This document shows positions 1-8,634 of a stretch of DNA of 64,000 bases, one piece after another (within the stretch, counting starts at the first letter, position 1; each line of letters opens with the position of its first letter). Source of the stretch: Rhodospirillales bacterium (GTDB lineage Bacteria > Pseudomonadota > Alphaproteobacteria > Rhodospirillales > Defluviicoccaceae); the NCBI GenBank assembly GCA_016712595.1, contig JADJQT010000001.1, positions 1,609,501 through 1,673,500 on the forward strand. The letters are read 5' to 3'. Position numbers and translations under genes: made by a program. Under the pieces are notes generated by a model that was given only the letters and a program-made list of their open reading frames with translations, was not told where the DNA came from and did no database searches.

Positions 1-1
1 C

Positions 2-1519
2 ATCACCTGCCGCCACGAGCACGGCGCGGCGATGATGGCGGAGGCCGACGGCAAGCTGACCGGCCGCCCCGGTGTCTGTCTGGTCACCCGGGGTCCGGGA
101 GCCTGCAACGCGGCGATCGGTGTACACACGGCACGGCAGGATTCGACCCCGATGGTGCTGCTTGTGGGGCAGGTCGAGCGTGCCAGGCGCGGCCGGGAGT
201 CTTTCCAGGAGGTGGACTTCGAGGTGATGTTCCGCCCGCTTGCCAAGCGGGTGGAGGAAATCGAGAGTGCGGCGGCACTCCCCGAGGCGCTCGCCCGGGC
301 GTTTCATACCGCGATGCGTGGACGGCCGGGGCCGGTTGTCCTGTCGCTGCCGCAGGACGTTCTTGGCGAGAGCGCCGTCTGCGGCGATGCGCCAATGCCG
401 CGCCTCGCCGATGCACCTCCTGATCCCGGCGTGATGGAGCGGATCCACCGGGTGTTGGGCGATTCGCTGCGCCCCGTGCTGCTGCTCGGCGGCAGCGGCT
501 GGAACGAGGCAGCGCGCGCGGATATCGAGCGCTTCGCCGAAGCCAACGCCCTGCCGGTATGCTGTGGGTTCCGGCGCCACGACCTGTTCGATAACAATCA
601 TCCGTGCTTCGTGGGTGAACTCGGCATCGGCGCCAATCCGGCGCTCGTCGCCCGCGTGCGCTCCGCCGATGTGCTGCTGGCCGTAGGCTCGCGTCTTGAC
701 GAAGCGACGACACAGGGTTTTTCGCTCCTGGCCGCCGGCGGACCGGAACTCGTGCACGTCCATCCGGGGGCGCAGGTGATCGGCCGAGTGTTTCCGGCGG
801 CGATCGCCTTGTGCGCAAGCGCCCCGGCATTTGCCGCCTCCGCCTGCAAGCTCGCCCCAAGCGGCGGCACGCATCGGCGCGCATGGACCGACGCCGCCCG
901 TTCCGAATATCTCGCCGATACGGCACCCGCGGCGTCCGGCGGCGGGCTCGACCTCGGCCAGGCCATGATCCATCTGCGCACCGATCTGCCGGGGGATGCG
1001 ATCGTGACCGTCGATGCCGGCAATTTCTCAGGCTGGCCGCAGCGCTACCTGCGGTTCGGCGGCGGCCGGCGGCTGTTGGGCGCCGTCAACGGCGCCATGG
1101 GCTACGGCGTGCCGGCGGCGGTGGCGGCGAAGCTGCGCTATCCGCAGCGCTTGGTCGTCGCCTGTGCCGGCGACGGCGGATTCGGCATGACCGGCCAGGA
1201 ATTGGCGACGGCGGTGCAGCACGGGGCCGCGCCGATCGTGATCGTCTTCGATAACGGCATGTATGGCACGATCCGCATGCACCAGGAGCGCGCCTATCCC
1301 CGACGCCCGCTTGGTACCGGCTTGCAAAATCCGGATTTCGTCGCTTTCGCGCACGCCTGCGGGGCCTTTGCGGAGCGTGTCGAGCACACCTCGGAGTTCG
1401 CGCCAGCGCTGGCGCGCGCGAAGGCGGCCGGCCGTGCCGCCGTCCTCGTCCTTGCCGTTGATCCCGACGCGATCAGCACGCGCACCACCCTGGCCCGCCT
1501 GCGTGCGAGTAGCCCCTGA
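2..1519 (+). CDS. Thiamine-diphosphate-dependent enzyme, acetolactate synthase-like (5' partial)
   Basis: The reading frame is open to the left window edge, so the N-terminus is missing. The first residues, ITCRHEHGAAMMA, contain the Glu of the HEHGA motif that activates the thiazolium ring in this family. The order is an N-terminal pyrimidine-binding domain, a central domain, and a C-terminal TPP-binding domain with GDGGFGMTGQEL followed by an FDNGMYG segment, the usual GDG...N metal-diphosphate motif. Family members include acetolactate synthase large subunits, glyoxylate carboligase and benzoylformate decarboxylase-like enzymes. The preserved C-terminus does not show which 2-oxoacid is used. 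No regulatory small subunit gene follows, which argues mildly against a biosynthetic IlvB (inference). The next gene is convergent. Confidence 0.85.
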   Translation: MTCRHEHGAAMMAEADGKLTGRPGVCLVTRGPGACNAAIGVHTARQDSTPMVLLVGQVERARRGRESFQEVDFEVMFRPLAKRVEEIESAAALPEALARAFHTAMRGRPGPVVLSLPQDVLGESAVCGDAPMPRLADAPPDPGVMERIHRVLGDSLRPVLLLGGSGWNEAARADIERFAEANALPVCCGFRRHDLFDNNHPCFVGELGIGANPALVARVRSADVLLAVGSRLDEATTQGFSLLAAGGPELVHVHPGAQVIGRVFPAAIALCASAPAFAASACKLAPSGGTHRRAWTDAARSEYLADTAPAASGGGLDLGQAMIHLRTDLPGDAIVTVDAGNFSGWPQRYLRFGGGRRLLGAVNGAMGYGVPAAVAAKLRYPQRLVVACAGDGGFGMTGQELATAVQHGAAPIVIVFDNGMYGTIRMHQERAYPRRPLGTGLQNPDFVAFAHACGAFAERVEHTSEFAPALARAKAAGRAAVLVLAVDPDAISTRTTLARLRASSP

Positions 1520-1544
1520 CGCGGGGCGTTCGTCGCGGCTGCCG

Positions 1545-2309
1545 TCAGTCGAGAACGATTTCGCCGACGACGGGCAGGTGATCGGACGCCGAATGTGCGA
1601 GCGGCGTCGCATGCGCGCGAAAGCACGGGGATGCTGCGATGTTTCTGTAAAGAATGCGGTCGAGTGCGAGCAGCGGCCGGCGCGACGGAAAGCTTGCCCG
1701 CCGCGGGCTCGCCGCCACCATAGTCAGCAGAGGGCGCAGCGAGGGGCATCCGGGACACCAGTCGTTGAAATCGCCGAGGACAAGCAGGGGATGGTCCGGG
1801 TGATCGGCGATGGCATCGCGCAAGCGCGCGGCCTGGCGCCAGCGCTCGATCGCCCGGAGTCCGAAATGCGTGGCGATTACCCGCAGCGTAGCCCCGCCGC
1901 CGGTGAGATCGACATCGATCGCGCCGCGCGGTTCTTTGCGGTTCTGTGAAAGGTCGATCCGCCGCACCCGTCGCACGGCAAGCCGGCTCAGCAGCAGGTT
2001 GCCGTACTCGCCGCGATGGCGGCGCAGGTTCGAGCCGGCGACGGCGTGATAGCCCGTCTCGGTGGTGGCGGCGGCGATCAGGTCGTCATCCCGATCCGAT
2101 CGCCAGTCGACCTCCTGAAGGGCGATGATATCGGCGCCAAGCTCATCAATAACAGCGGCGATGCGCGCTGGATCTCGCTGACCGTCGTTGCCGATTGTCC
2201 GATGAATGTTGTAGGTGGCGACGCGCAGGTGTCGGGTTGCTGTCATCGGCGACGATGGTGCTGACGCCTGCGCATCGGCGCATTCCTGCGCATCGAACGC
2301 AATGATCAC
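1545..2309 (-). CDS. Endonuclease/exonuclease/phosphatase (EEP) family protein
   Basis: A 254-residue protein with the full EEP fold signature: ATYNIH near residue 31, ALQEVDW (the metal-binding Glu), an IATHFGL segment, LGDFNDW and a terminal SDHLPV with the catalytic Asp-His pair. The family hydrolyses phosphodiesters in nucleic acids, phosphoinositides or sphingomyelin. The substrate cannot be told from sequence. The GTG start at 2309 overlaps the TGA of the upstream phospholipase D-like gene (GTGA), indicating translational coupling. A second possible start is an internal Met just before the conserved core. No clear signal peptide is seen. Pairing with a phospholipase D-VTT protein suggests a shared role in phospholipid turnover (inference). 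Confidence 0.85.
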   Translation of the reverse strand: MIIAFDAQECADAQASAPSSPMTATRHLRVATYNIHRTIGNDGQRDPARIAAVIDELGADIIALQEVDWRSDRDDDLIAAATTETGYHAVAGSNLRRHRGEYGNLLLSRLAVRRVRRIDLSQNRKEPRGAIDVDLTGGGATLRVIATHFGLRAIERWRQAARLRDAIADHPDHPLLVLGDFNDWCPGCPSLRPLLTMVAASPRRASFPSRRPLLALDRILYRNIAASPCFRAHATPLAHSASDHLPVVGEIVLD

Positions 2310-4465
2310 GCCTTTGCCTTATCGGAATGGCGATGCACGAAGCGCCGCCAGGCGAAGGCTGCCGCCAGGATCAAGGCTGCCGCGAGGACTGCGAGGATTA
2401 AGAGGTTCGAAGCGTCGGGCGAGCGTAAAACCTGCCAGAGCTGAGCCGAAAACAGGGTAATCGCGGTAATGCCGGGCGCCATGCCGAGCACCGTACCCGC
2501 GACGAAATCGCCGAAGCGAATATGCGAGGCGCCGGCGGCGAGATTGACCACGGTAAACGGCGCAACCGGCAGAACGCGTATAATGGTCATCGATAGAATT
2601 CCACGACGCGCAAGCTGGCGGCTGATGCGATCGAGCCGGCCGCCAGCGAGGCGGCGGAGATGGGCGCGGCCGATCACGGCGCCCACCGCATAGCCGGCGA
2701 TCGCGCTCAAGACTGAACCGCCGCCGGCGATCAGCAGCGCGTACACCGGCGAATAAACCATGCCGGTCGCGGCGATCAACACGATTACCGGAAACATCAG
2801 CAGGCCGCCGACGACATAGACAGCGAGCAAGGCCACGCTCGCCTGCCAGTCGTTGTTCATGATCCGCGCCAGATATTCGATCGTCTCGGGATTGGCGTAT
2901 GCGGCCAGTGGCCCCCAGTGCCACAACGCGGCGAAGCACAAAAGCACAAGAACGACGGCACACAGGCGTATGACGCTCGCCTGCAGAGTCGATCGCCCGC
3001 GGTGATCGCGGGCGAATTCATCGGCGATGCGTTCGGGCTCGACCGGCGCAGTTGGATCAAGCAGGTCGAGATCGGCGGCAAACGCCTGAAAGACGTCGGT
3101 ATCGTTCGCATGATCCGGAAACGGAGCGAGGCTGCGACCGGGGCCGCGCAGCCGTTCGATTGCCGTGATCAGTGAGCCGCCGGCCTCGATCTCGGCGAAA
3201 ACGCGGCCGATCGGCGCATTAAGATGTTCGGCGAGCAGGCGATTGCAAAACCCGGCGATCGCTCTTGCCTCGGGGGAGCCCGCCTTTCCTTCGACGGCGA
3301 GGTTGCATTCGGAATCGAGGCCAACGGAGCGGTTGTTGAGGTTCGCCGATCCGACATTGACGAACCGGCCGTCGATGATCATCACTTTCGAGTGGACCTT
3401 GATGCCGACGTCTCCCGACGTGCCGACGACGGGGGTATAAACCCGCACACGGTTGTACTGATCGGCTTCCCGCACGCGCGCCAGCATCTGCTGTTGGCGG
3501 CTGCCCATCGTCGTTCGCTCGAGCCAGCCTGTCGGTTGACGGGGTAGAACGAGGACGATCTCGGGACAGTCCGGGCGCGCCAGGCGCTCGATGATGACCT
3601 GGACGATGGGCACGGCGCAGAAGTACTGGTTTTCGATGTAGATGCTCGTTTGGGCGCGGCGGATCGACTCGACGAACAAGGCTTCGATCTCGCGGACCTC
3701 GCGATGCCCTTTCCATGCGGGATACGTGCGGGCGATGGTGACGTCGACGAACCGCAAGTCGGCGGTAAGGTCATCCGGCCAGGGATCCTCGTTTCCGTTC
3801 ACCGCCGGTACCAGCCGCTGGCCGGTCGCTCGTTGCCAGCGATCGCGCGCCACTTCGGCCAGCATCTGCGCCGCGGCACCGTCGACCGCGACCTGAATGT
3901 CATGATGTGGCTCATACGGCGTGCCGTCGGCATTGCGGCGGCGGGGATCGGCGGGGCGGTGCGCGGGCGCGTCCAGCCGGCAATCCGTCAGGTCGATGCC
4001 GCCGACAAAGGCGAGTTGATCATCGATGACCACGAGCTTCTGATGCTGCGAGGCGCCGATCGGGTGTGCCTCGTCGAGGGCGAAACATAAGCGCGGATTG
4101 GTGAACCAGTCGAAGCGTGCCTGCTGTGCCCACTCGCGGTCGAGCCCGTAAAGCAGTGGCGAATCCCAGTTCAGTACCCGGACCCACAGATGCGGACGCA
4201 GCCTCGTGACGTGGTTGAGAAACGGGCCGAGCTCGTTGGGAACGTCCGGGCGCGCCTCGCCCGGAAACTCGAGCAGCGTGCGGCTGTTAACGTCCCAGCC
4301 GATGATCAGGATTGAGCGTTGGGCCCGCATCGCCGCAGTCTTGAAAGTGCGAAAGTAATCTTGTGCGTCGATCAGGAAAGCAAAGCGATCCGCCCGGCAT
4401 TTCATTTCGCGCAAAGCCGTCCGCTGCACGCGCGTGCGCTCCGCCCTGACCAATGTCGTCGTCAT
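2306..4465 (-). CDS. Phospholipase D-like protein fused to a VTT/DedA-type membrane domain
   Basis: A 719-residue fusion. The N-terminal part has two PLD catalytic motifs: HQKLVVIDD starting near residue 141, followed by GG, and HSKVMIIDG near residue 365, followed by GSANLNNRS. After a linker come a transmembrane helix and a VTT (SNARE-associated/DedA) domain at about 540-700, with glycine-rich helices around GMVYSPVYALLIAGGG. PLD enzymes hydrolyse or transfer phosphatidyl groups. VTT proteins are linked to lipid scrambling. I chose the ATG at 4465 because GGGAGGT lies just upstream, although the frame is open to 4576. The downstream EEP gene is translationally coupled. A cardiolipin-synthase-like or phospholipase role is possible. 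The fusion suggests lipid modification at the membrane (inference). Confidence 0.88.
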   Translation of the reverse strand: MTTTLVRAERTRVQRTALREMKCRADRFAFLIDAQDYFRTFKTAAMRAQRSILIIGWDVNSRTLLEFPGEARPDVPNELGPFLNHVTRLRPHLWVRVLNWDSPLLYGLDREWAQQARFDWFTNPRLCFALDEAHPIGASQHQKLVVIDDQLAFVGGIDLTDCRLDAPAHRPADPRRRNADGTPYEPHHDIQVAVDGAAAQMLAEVARDRWQRATGQRLVPAVNGNEDPWPDDLTADLRFVDVTIARTYPAWKGHREVREIEALFVESIRRAQTSIYIENQYFCAVPIVQVIIERLARPDCPEIVLVLPRQPTGWLERTTMGSRQQQMLARVREADQYNRVRVYTPVVGTSGDVGIKVHSKVMIIDGRFVNVGSANLNNRSVGLDSECNLAVEGKAGSPEARAIAGFCNRLLAEHLNAPIGRVFAEIEAGGSLITAIERLRGPGRSLAPFPDHANDTDVFQAFAADLDLLDPTAPVEPERIADEFARDHRGRSTLQASVIRLCAVVLVLLCFAALWHWGPLAAYANPETIEYLARIMNNDWQASVALLAVYVVGGLLMFPVIVLIAATGMVYSPVYALLIAGGGSVLSAIAGYAVGAVIGRAHLRRLAGGRLDRISRQLARRGILSMTIIRVLPVAPFTVVNLAAGASHIRFGDFVAGTVLGMAPGITAITLFSAQLWQVLRSPDASNLLILAVLAAALILAAAFAWRRFVHRHSDKAKA

Positions 4466-4757
4466 CGACCTCCCTCCGCGTCTGGATCGCCGCGTGAGAG
4501 AGACACATAGCCTCACTCTGTTTCTGGCAGCGTCTCTGTGCAAAGACGCATCCGGCTGGCGATGCCGTAAGCCCACGGAGCCACAGTCGGTTCACGATCC
4601 TTGCAGCGGTAACCCATTGTTAATCGCGATCGACGAGGATGGTTCCCGCGTGTACCTTATAGGCGAATGACTCACGGCATTCATCGCGCAACGGTACCTA
4701 CGTATCCCCGGGAGACATCGAGTTCGCCGGGCTGCCATACTGTCTGGAGCATCGTGC

Positions 4758-6449
4758 ATGTTGGATCGGTTCAATAACCTGGCGATCAGAACGAAGGTGA
4801 CGCTGGCCTTTGCCATGGCCCTTCTCGTCACCGTGGCACTGGGCGCCTTCTCCTTGGATCGCTTGGCCGGCATCAATCAACAGACCCAGGTAGTCACGCA
4901 GAATTGGCTGCCGAGCCTGCAGGCCATCGGTGATCTCAATGACGCGATCGGCAAGTATCGCCGGCTGCAGGCCAACCACATCCTGTCGACGACCGGTAAG
5001 GAAATGGATGGCTACGAGGCCGAGATGCAGGAGACGGCGGGCCGGATCGCCAAAATTCGCGCCGCCTATGAGCCGCTGATTTCGACGGACGAGGAGCGAG
5101 CGCTGTACAACAACTTCTCTCGCCTCTGGGAGATTTATCTCGAAAAATCAAAGGAGGTTATCGAATTATCGCGCAATAACGAAAATGATAAGGCAGGAAA
5201 CATATTCAATACAACACTGCGCGAAGCGTTTAATTCTGCCCACAATCCCGTTAAAAATGACGTCGCGTTGAATGTCCGCGAAGCCAATAATGCGGCACGA
5301 TTCGGCGAAGAACTCTACAATTCGACGTTCATACTTGTGGTCATCGTTCTTGTCGTCGCCGCGATGATTTGCTGCGTTAGTGGCTTTTTGATCGTGGTCA
5401 GTGTTTCGCGACCGATCGCGGCGATGACCGCGACGATGCGCAAGCTTGCCGCCCGCGATCTTGCCTGCGAGATCAATGGGGTCGGCCGTCGCGACGAGAT
5501 CGGTGGCATGGCCGCGGCGTTGCAGGTGTTCAAGGACAACATGATCACCGCCGATCGCCTCGCGGCTGAGCAAGAGGCAGAGCGCAAGAACAAGGAACGG
5601 CGCGCAGAAGCACTCGACTCGCTGACGAAGGGCTTCGAGGCCAAGGTGGGGCAGCTCGCCGCGTCGCTGTCCTCGGCGGCGGGTGAGATGCAATCTGCGG
5701 CGGAGGCGATGTCGACCGCGGCCGATCAGAGCAATCAGCAGGCATTGACGGTGGCCTCATCTGCCGAGCAGGCATCAGCGAACGTCCAGACAGTCGCGAG
5801 CGCGGCCGAACAATTGTCCTCGTCGATCAGCGAGATCAGCCGTCAGGTGACGCAGTCCTCGCGGATCACCCAGCAGGCGGTCGAGGAGGCTCGCCGCGTT
5901 GACGGCACCATGCAGGCTTTGGTCGAGGGCGCGCAGAAAATCAGCGAAGTGGTCGGGCTGATCAACGATATCGCCAGTCAAACCAACCTTCTTGCCCTCA
6001 ACGCCACGATCGAATCTGCGCGCGCCGGTGAGGCTGGCAAGGGTTTCGCGGTGGTCGCCAGCGAAGTGAAATCGTTATCCGGGCAGACGGCTCAGGCGAC
6101 CGATCAGATCGCCGGCCAGGCGGCGCAGATGCAGGCGGTGACCAAGGACGCGGTAGCAGCGATTGAGGAGATCAGTCGGGTGATCGCCGAGATCAGCGAA
6201 ATTGCCACGGGAATCGCCTCGGCCATCGAACAGCAGAACGCGGCGACGCAGGAGATTGCCAGCAACGTTCAGGGCGCGGCGCGGGGGACTCAGGAGGTCA
6301 CCAGCAGCATCGCCGCCGTCAAGGAGACGGCGAGTGGCGCCGGATCGGCTGCGGGCCAAGTGCTCGGTGCCTCGAAGCACGTTGCCGAGCAGTCCGCGCA
6401 GTTGACCCGCGAGTTGAACACCTTCCTGGCCCAGGTCAAAGCCGCGTAA
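4758..6449 (+). CDS. Methyl-accepting chemotaxis protein
   Basis: A 563-residue transmembrane chemoreceptor. TM1 spans about residues 13-33 and TM2 about 191-216, bracketing a periplasmic helical sensor of roughly 155 residues (4HB-MCP-like by size and position). A HAMP domain follows (about 217-270). The C-terminal signalling domain contains the conserved hairpin with INDIASQTNLLALNA and GFAVVASEVK, which contacts CheA/CheW. No NWETF-type CheR pentapeptide is present at the C-terminus, which ends FLAQVKAA. The part encoding the distal sensor (about 5150-5350) is visibly AT-richer than its surroundings, as is common in fast-evolving ligand domains. No che genes are nearby, so this is an orphan receptor. 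Its ligand is unknown. Confidence 0.95.
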   Translation: MLDRFNNLAIRTKVTLAFAMALLVTVALGAFSLDRLAGINQQTQVVTQNWLPSLQAIGDLNDAIGKYRRLQANHILSTTGKEMDGYEAEMQETAGRIAKIRAAYEPLISTDEERALYNNFSRLWEIYLEKSKEVIELSRNNENDKAGNIFNTTLREAFNSAHNPVKNDVALNVREANNAARFGEELYNSTFILVVIVLVVAAMICCVSGFLIVVSVSRPIAAMTATMRKLAARDLACEINGVGRRDEIGGMAAALQVFKDNMITADRLAAEQEAERKNKERRAEALDSLTKGFEAKVGQLAASLSSAAGEMQSAAEAMSTAADQSNQQALTVASSAEQASANVQTVASAAEQLSSSISEISRQVTQSSRITQQAVEEARRVDGTMQALVEGAQKISEVVGLINDIASQTNLLALNATIESARAGEAGKGFAVVASEVKSLSGQTAQATDQIAGQAAQMQAVTKDAVAAIEEISRVIAEISEIATGIASAIEQQNAATQEIASNVQGAARGTQEVTSSIAAVKETASGAGSAAGQVLGASKHVAEQSAQLTRELNTFLAQVKAA

Positions 6450-6533
6450 GCTGAAGCGTCAGGCGATGCCGATCGCTCCTTGACACTGTGTTCAGGGGGG
6501 CGGGTTTCACAGAGCCTTTCCCATACCCGACGA

Positions 6534-7010
6534 TTAAGTTTTCGGTCGGCTATGGACATGCGGCTCGCTGGGATGATCTCCGACGGTGTGCTCGTGGCTG
6601 TCGAGGCGAAGGTCGACAGGCACGAGCCAGAGATGACCGTGGCGGACGCCGCGTTGTGCGGTGATGGTGCCGGCGAAAGCGGTGACCTGCTGCGTCGGCC
6701 CGCGCAGGATGGCGGCCTCCATGCAATTTTCATGATCGAGATGAAGGTGGATCGTCGAGATCGTCAGATCGTGGTGCGCGTGCTGCGCCTCGATCAGGCG
6801 TCGCGGCAATTCCCGCTCTGAATGATCGTAGACATAGGTCAGGCACCCGATGCAGGCGGGCGCCGAGACGCTGGCGAAGCGCTCTCGCTCCAGCCGCTCG
6901 CGCACGAGGTCGCGAAAAGCCTCCGAGCGGTTGCTGTAGCCGCGAAGTTGCATGAGTGCGTCGAACTCCGCGAGCAACGCGTCGTCGACGGAGATCGTGA
7001 TCCGCTGCAT
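6534..7010 (-). CDS. nikR: Nickel-responsive transcriptional regulator NikR
   Basis: A 158-residue protein with an N-terminal ribbon-helix-helix (MQRITISVDDAL) and a C-terminal ACT-like nickel-sensing domain. The high-affinity square-planar ligands are all visible: His77 (in QHAHH), His88 and His90 (in TIHLHLDH) and Cys96 (in ENCMEA), matching H76/H87/H89/C95 of E. coli NikR with a one-residue offset. Start chosen at the Met before QRITIS. An upstream in-frame Met at 7055 would add an unusual 15-residue tail. The C-terminal extension is His-containing. The gene is divergent from nikKMLQO, with a NikR-type palindrome in the shared promoter region, so it very probably represses nickel uptake and perhaps itself when nickel is sufficient. 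Confidence 0.95.
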   Translation of the reverse strand: MQRITISVDDALLAEFDALMQLRGYSNRSEAFRDLVRERLERERFASVSAPACIGCLTYVYDHSERELPRRLIEAQHAHHDLTISTIHLHLDHENCMEAAILRGPTQQVTAFAGTITAQRGVRHGHLWLVPVDLRLDSHEHTVGDHPSEPHVHSRPKT

Positions 7011-7070
7011 CGCCTGGGTCTCCCATCGTTCCTTGGTGCGCGACGGTCCTTGCATTCGCGCCGACGCGTG

Positions 7071-7097
7071 GTATGAAGAATTCGCAGATCATCATAC
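7071..7097. promoter_or_regulatory. NikR operator palindrome
   Basis: GTATGA and TCATAC form inverted half-sites separated by 15 bases. One more matching base on each side gives GGTATGA and TCATACC. The half-sites are identical to those of the E. coli nik operator, which has a 16-base spacer. The site lies 61 bp upstream of the nikR start and upstream of the divergent nikK coding frame, the expected place for control of both transcripts. Confidence 0.82.
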
Positions 7098-7173
7098 CGG
7101 CGCGGGGCGCGGCAAAAGCATCGCGCAAATCAACGATGCCGGACCGCCACCCGGTCCGCCAACCAAGAATCGA

Positions 7174-7965
7174 TGGAGACGGGACATACGAACATCGACG
7201 ACAGGGGCGATCGTAAGCGTTGGTTTTCTCCTACTCGCGCCCGGCGGAGATGCGCAGGCGCATTTCCAGGTGGTTAAGCCCTCGACCGACACGGTTACCG
7301 CGGAAAGCGGTGGTAACGTTCTGATCGATCTTATCTTCACGCACCCGATGGAGCGCGGCCCGGTGATGACCATGGAGCGCCCCCAACGCTTCGGCGTCAA
7401 ATCGGGCGGCACGATCGAGAATCTCGATGCGCGTCTGCGGGCGACGACGCACGACGGCAAGCAGGCGTGGCAGGCGTCCTACGAGATCAAGACACCGGCG
7501 GACTACGTCTTTTTCGTCGAGGCGAAGCCGTACTGGGAGCCCAGTGAAGGCAAGATGATCGTGCACTACGCCAAGGTCGTCGTCGATGCCTACGGAGCGG
7601 GTGAAGGCTGGGACGAACTGGTCGGGTTGCCGGTGGAAATCCGTCCGCTGACCCGTCCTTACGGCGTTTGGACAGGCAACGTTTTCCGCGGTGTCCTCGA
7701 GCGCGATGGCCGGCCGGTGCCCGACGCCGAGGTCGAGGTCGAATGGATGAACGACAGCTCGGTGACGCCGCCGTCGGATGTCTTCATTACCCAGGTGGTC
7801 AAGACCGACGCCGCGGGCGAATTCGCCTACGGCCTGCCGCGCGCCGGCTGGTGGGGCTTCGCCGCCTTGACTCAAGGCGAGAAGACGATGAAGAACCCGG
7901 CCGGCAAGGATGTCCCGGTCGAACTCGGTGCGCTGATGTGGATCCGCGCCGTGGACATGAAGTAG
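7174..7965 (+). CDS. nikK: NikK-like periplasmic component of nickel ECF transporter (DUF4198 family)
   Basis: An exported DUF4198-type protein. The signal sequence core (IVSVGFLLLAP) ends in an AQA cleavage motif at about 7260, giving a mature protein that begins His-Phe. The body ends with a carboxypeptidase-regulatory/Ig-like segment (about 7680-7900). In nickel loci, NikK with NikL replaces NikN as the extra component of NikMQO transporters, probably binding or presenting Ni(II). The start is unresolved: between the operator (ends 7097) and the signal peptide there is no in-frame ATG, GTG or TTG. The nearest ATG (7173) is out of frame, and earlier in-frame starts (7036, 6952) lie upstream of or inside the operator region. 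The left coordinate is therefore approximate. It is first gene of nikKMLQO. Confidence 0.8.
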   Translation, partial: WRRDIRTSTTGAIVSVGFLLLAPGGDAQAHFQVVKPSTDTVTAESGGNVLIDLIFTHPMERGPVMTMERPQRFGVKSGGTIENLDARLRATTHDGKQAWQASYEIKTPADYVFFVEAKPYWEPSEGKMIVHYAKVVVDAYGAGEGWDELVGLPVEIRPLTRPYGVWTGNVFRGVLERDGRPVPDAEVEVEWMNDSSVTPPSDVFITQVVKTDAAGEFAYGLPRAGWWGFAALTQGEKTMKNPAGKDVPVELGALMWIRAVDMK

Positions 7966-8010
7966 CGGCGAGGAGCCGCAGGCAAAAAATAACGGCGAGG
8001 AACCGCGGAC

Positions 8011-8634
8011 ATGGCGCATATTCCGGATGGCGTGCTTTCGGCGCCGGTGCTGGTCGGTGGCGTCGCCGCCGCGTCCATGCTTCTCGCCGTCTCGCTCAAG
8101 CGATTGGATTACGAAAAGATCCCACAGGCGGCGTTGCTGTCCGCCGTGTTCTTCGTCGCGTCGCTGGTCCACATCCCGGTCGGTCCGACGAGCGTTCATC
8201 CCCTGCTCGGCGGGCTGATAGGCCTTGTGCTCGGCTGGTCCGCCGTACCGGCGATCCTGGTGGCGCTGACCTTGCAGGCCCTCTTTTTCGGCTTTGGCGG
8301 CCTGAGCACTCTCGGGGTCAATGTCGTCGACATGGCCGTGCCGGCGCTTTTGATCGCGGCCGTTCTTGGCCCGCTTTTGCGTCGACTCGAATTACCGCGC
8401 GCCATCTTTGCACTTGGCGCATGCGCGGGAGCCGGCGCGGTCGCGCTGACTGCGCTGTTCGTCTGCGCGGCTCTGGCGCTGAGCGGCCCTGAATATCGTC
8501 CCGCCCTCGGCATCGTGCTGCTGAGTTACGGGCCGCTGATGGTGATTGAGGGGGCGCTGACCGGTGCGGCGGTGGTGCTGCTGAAGAAGGTCAAGCCGGA
8601 GATCCTCGGCGTGGGGAGTCCGGCGCATGCCTGA
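8011..8634 (+). CDS. nikM: NikM/CbiM-type substrate-specific (S) component of nickel ECF transporter
   Basis: A 207-residue integral membrane protein starting MAHIPDGVLS, with about six hydrophobic helices and the family motifs VHIPVGPTSVHPLLGG and FGFGGLSTLGVN. In this family the histidine near the N-terminus is inserted into the core and coordinates Ni or Co. Here an Ala follows Met1, so removal of Met1 would leave Ala-His with His at position 2 (inference). VHIP supplies a second conserved His. A Shine-Dalgarno-like GAGGA lies upstream. The gene sits 45 bp after nikK and overlaps nikL by 8 bp. NikR and the nikK/nikL partners make nickel much more likely than cobalt. Confidence 0.92.
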   Translation: MAHIPDGVLSAPVLVGGVAAASMLLAVSLKRLDYEKIPQAALLSAVFFVASLVHIPVGPTSVHPLLGGLIGLVLGWSAVPAILVALTLQALFFGFGGLSTLGVNVVDMAVPALLIAAVLGPLLRRLELPRAIFALGACAGAGAVALTALFVCAALALSGPEYRPALGIVLLSYGPLMVIEGALTGAAVVLLKKVKPEILGVGSPAHA

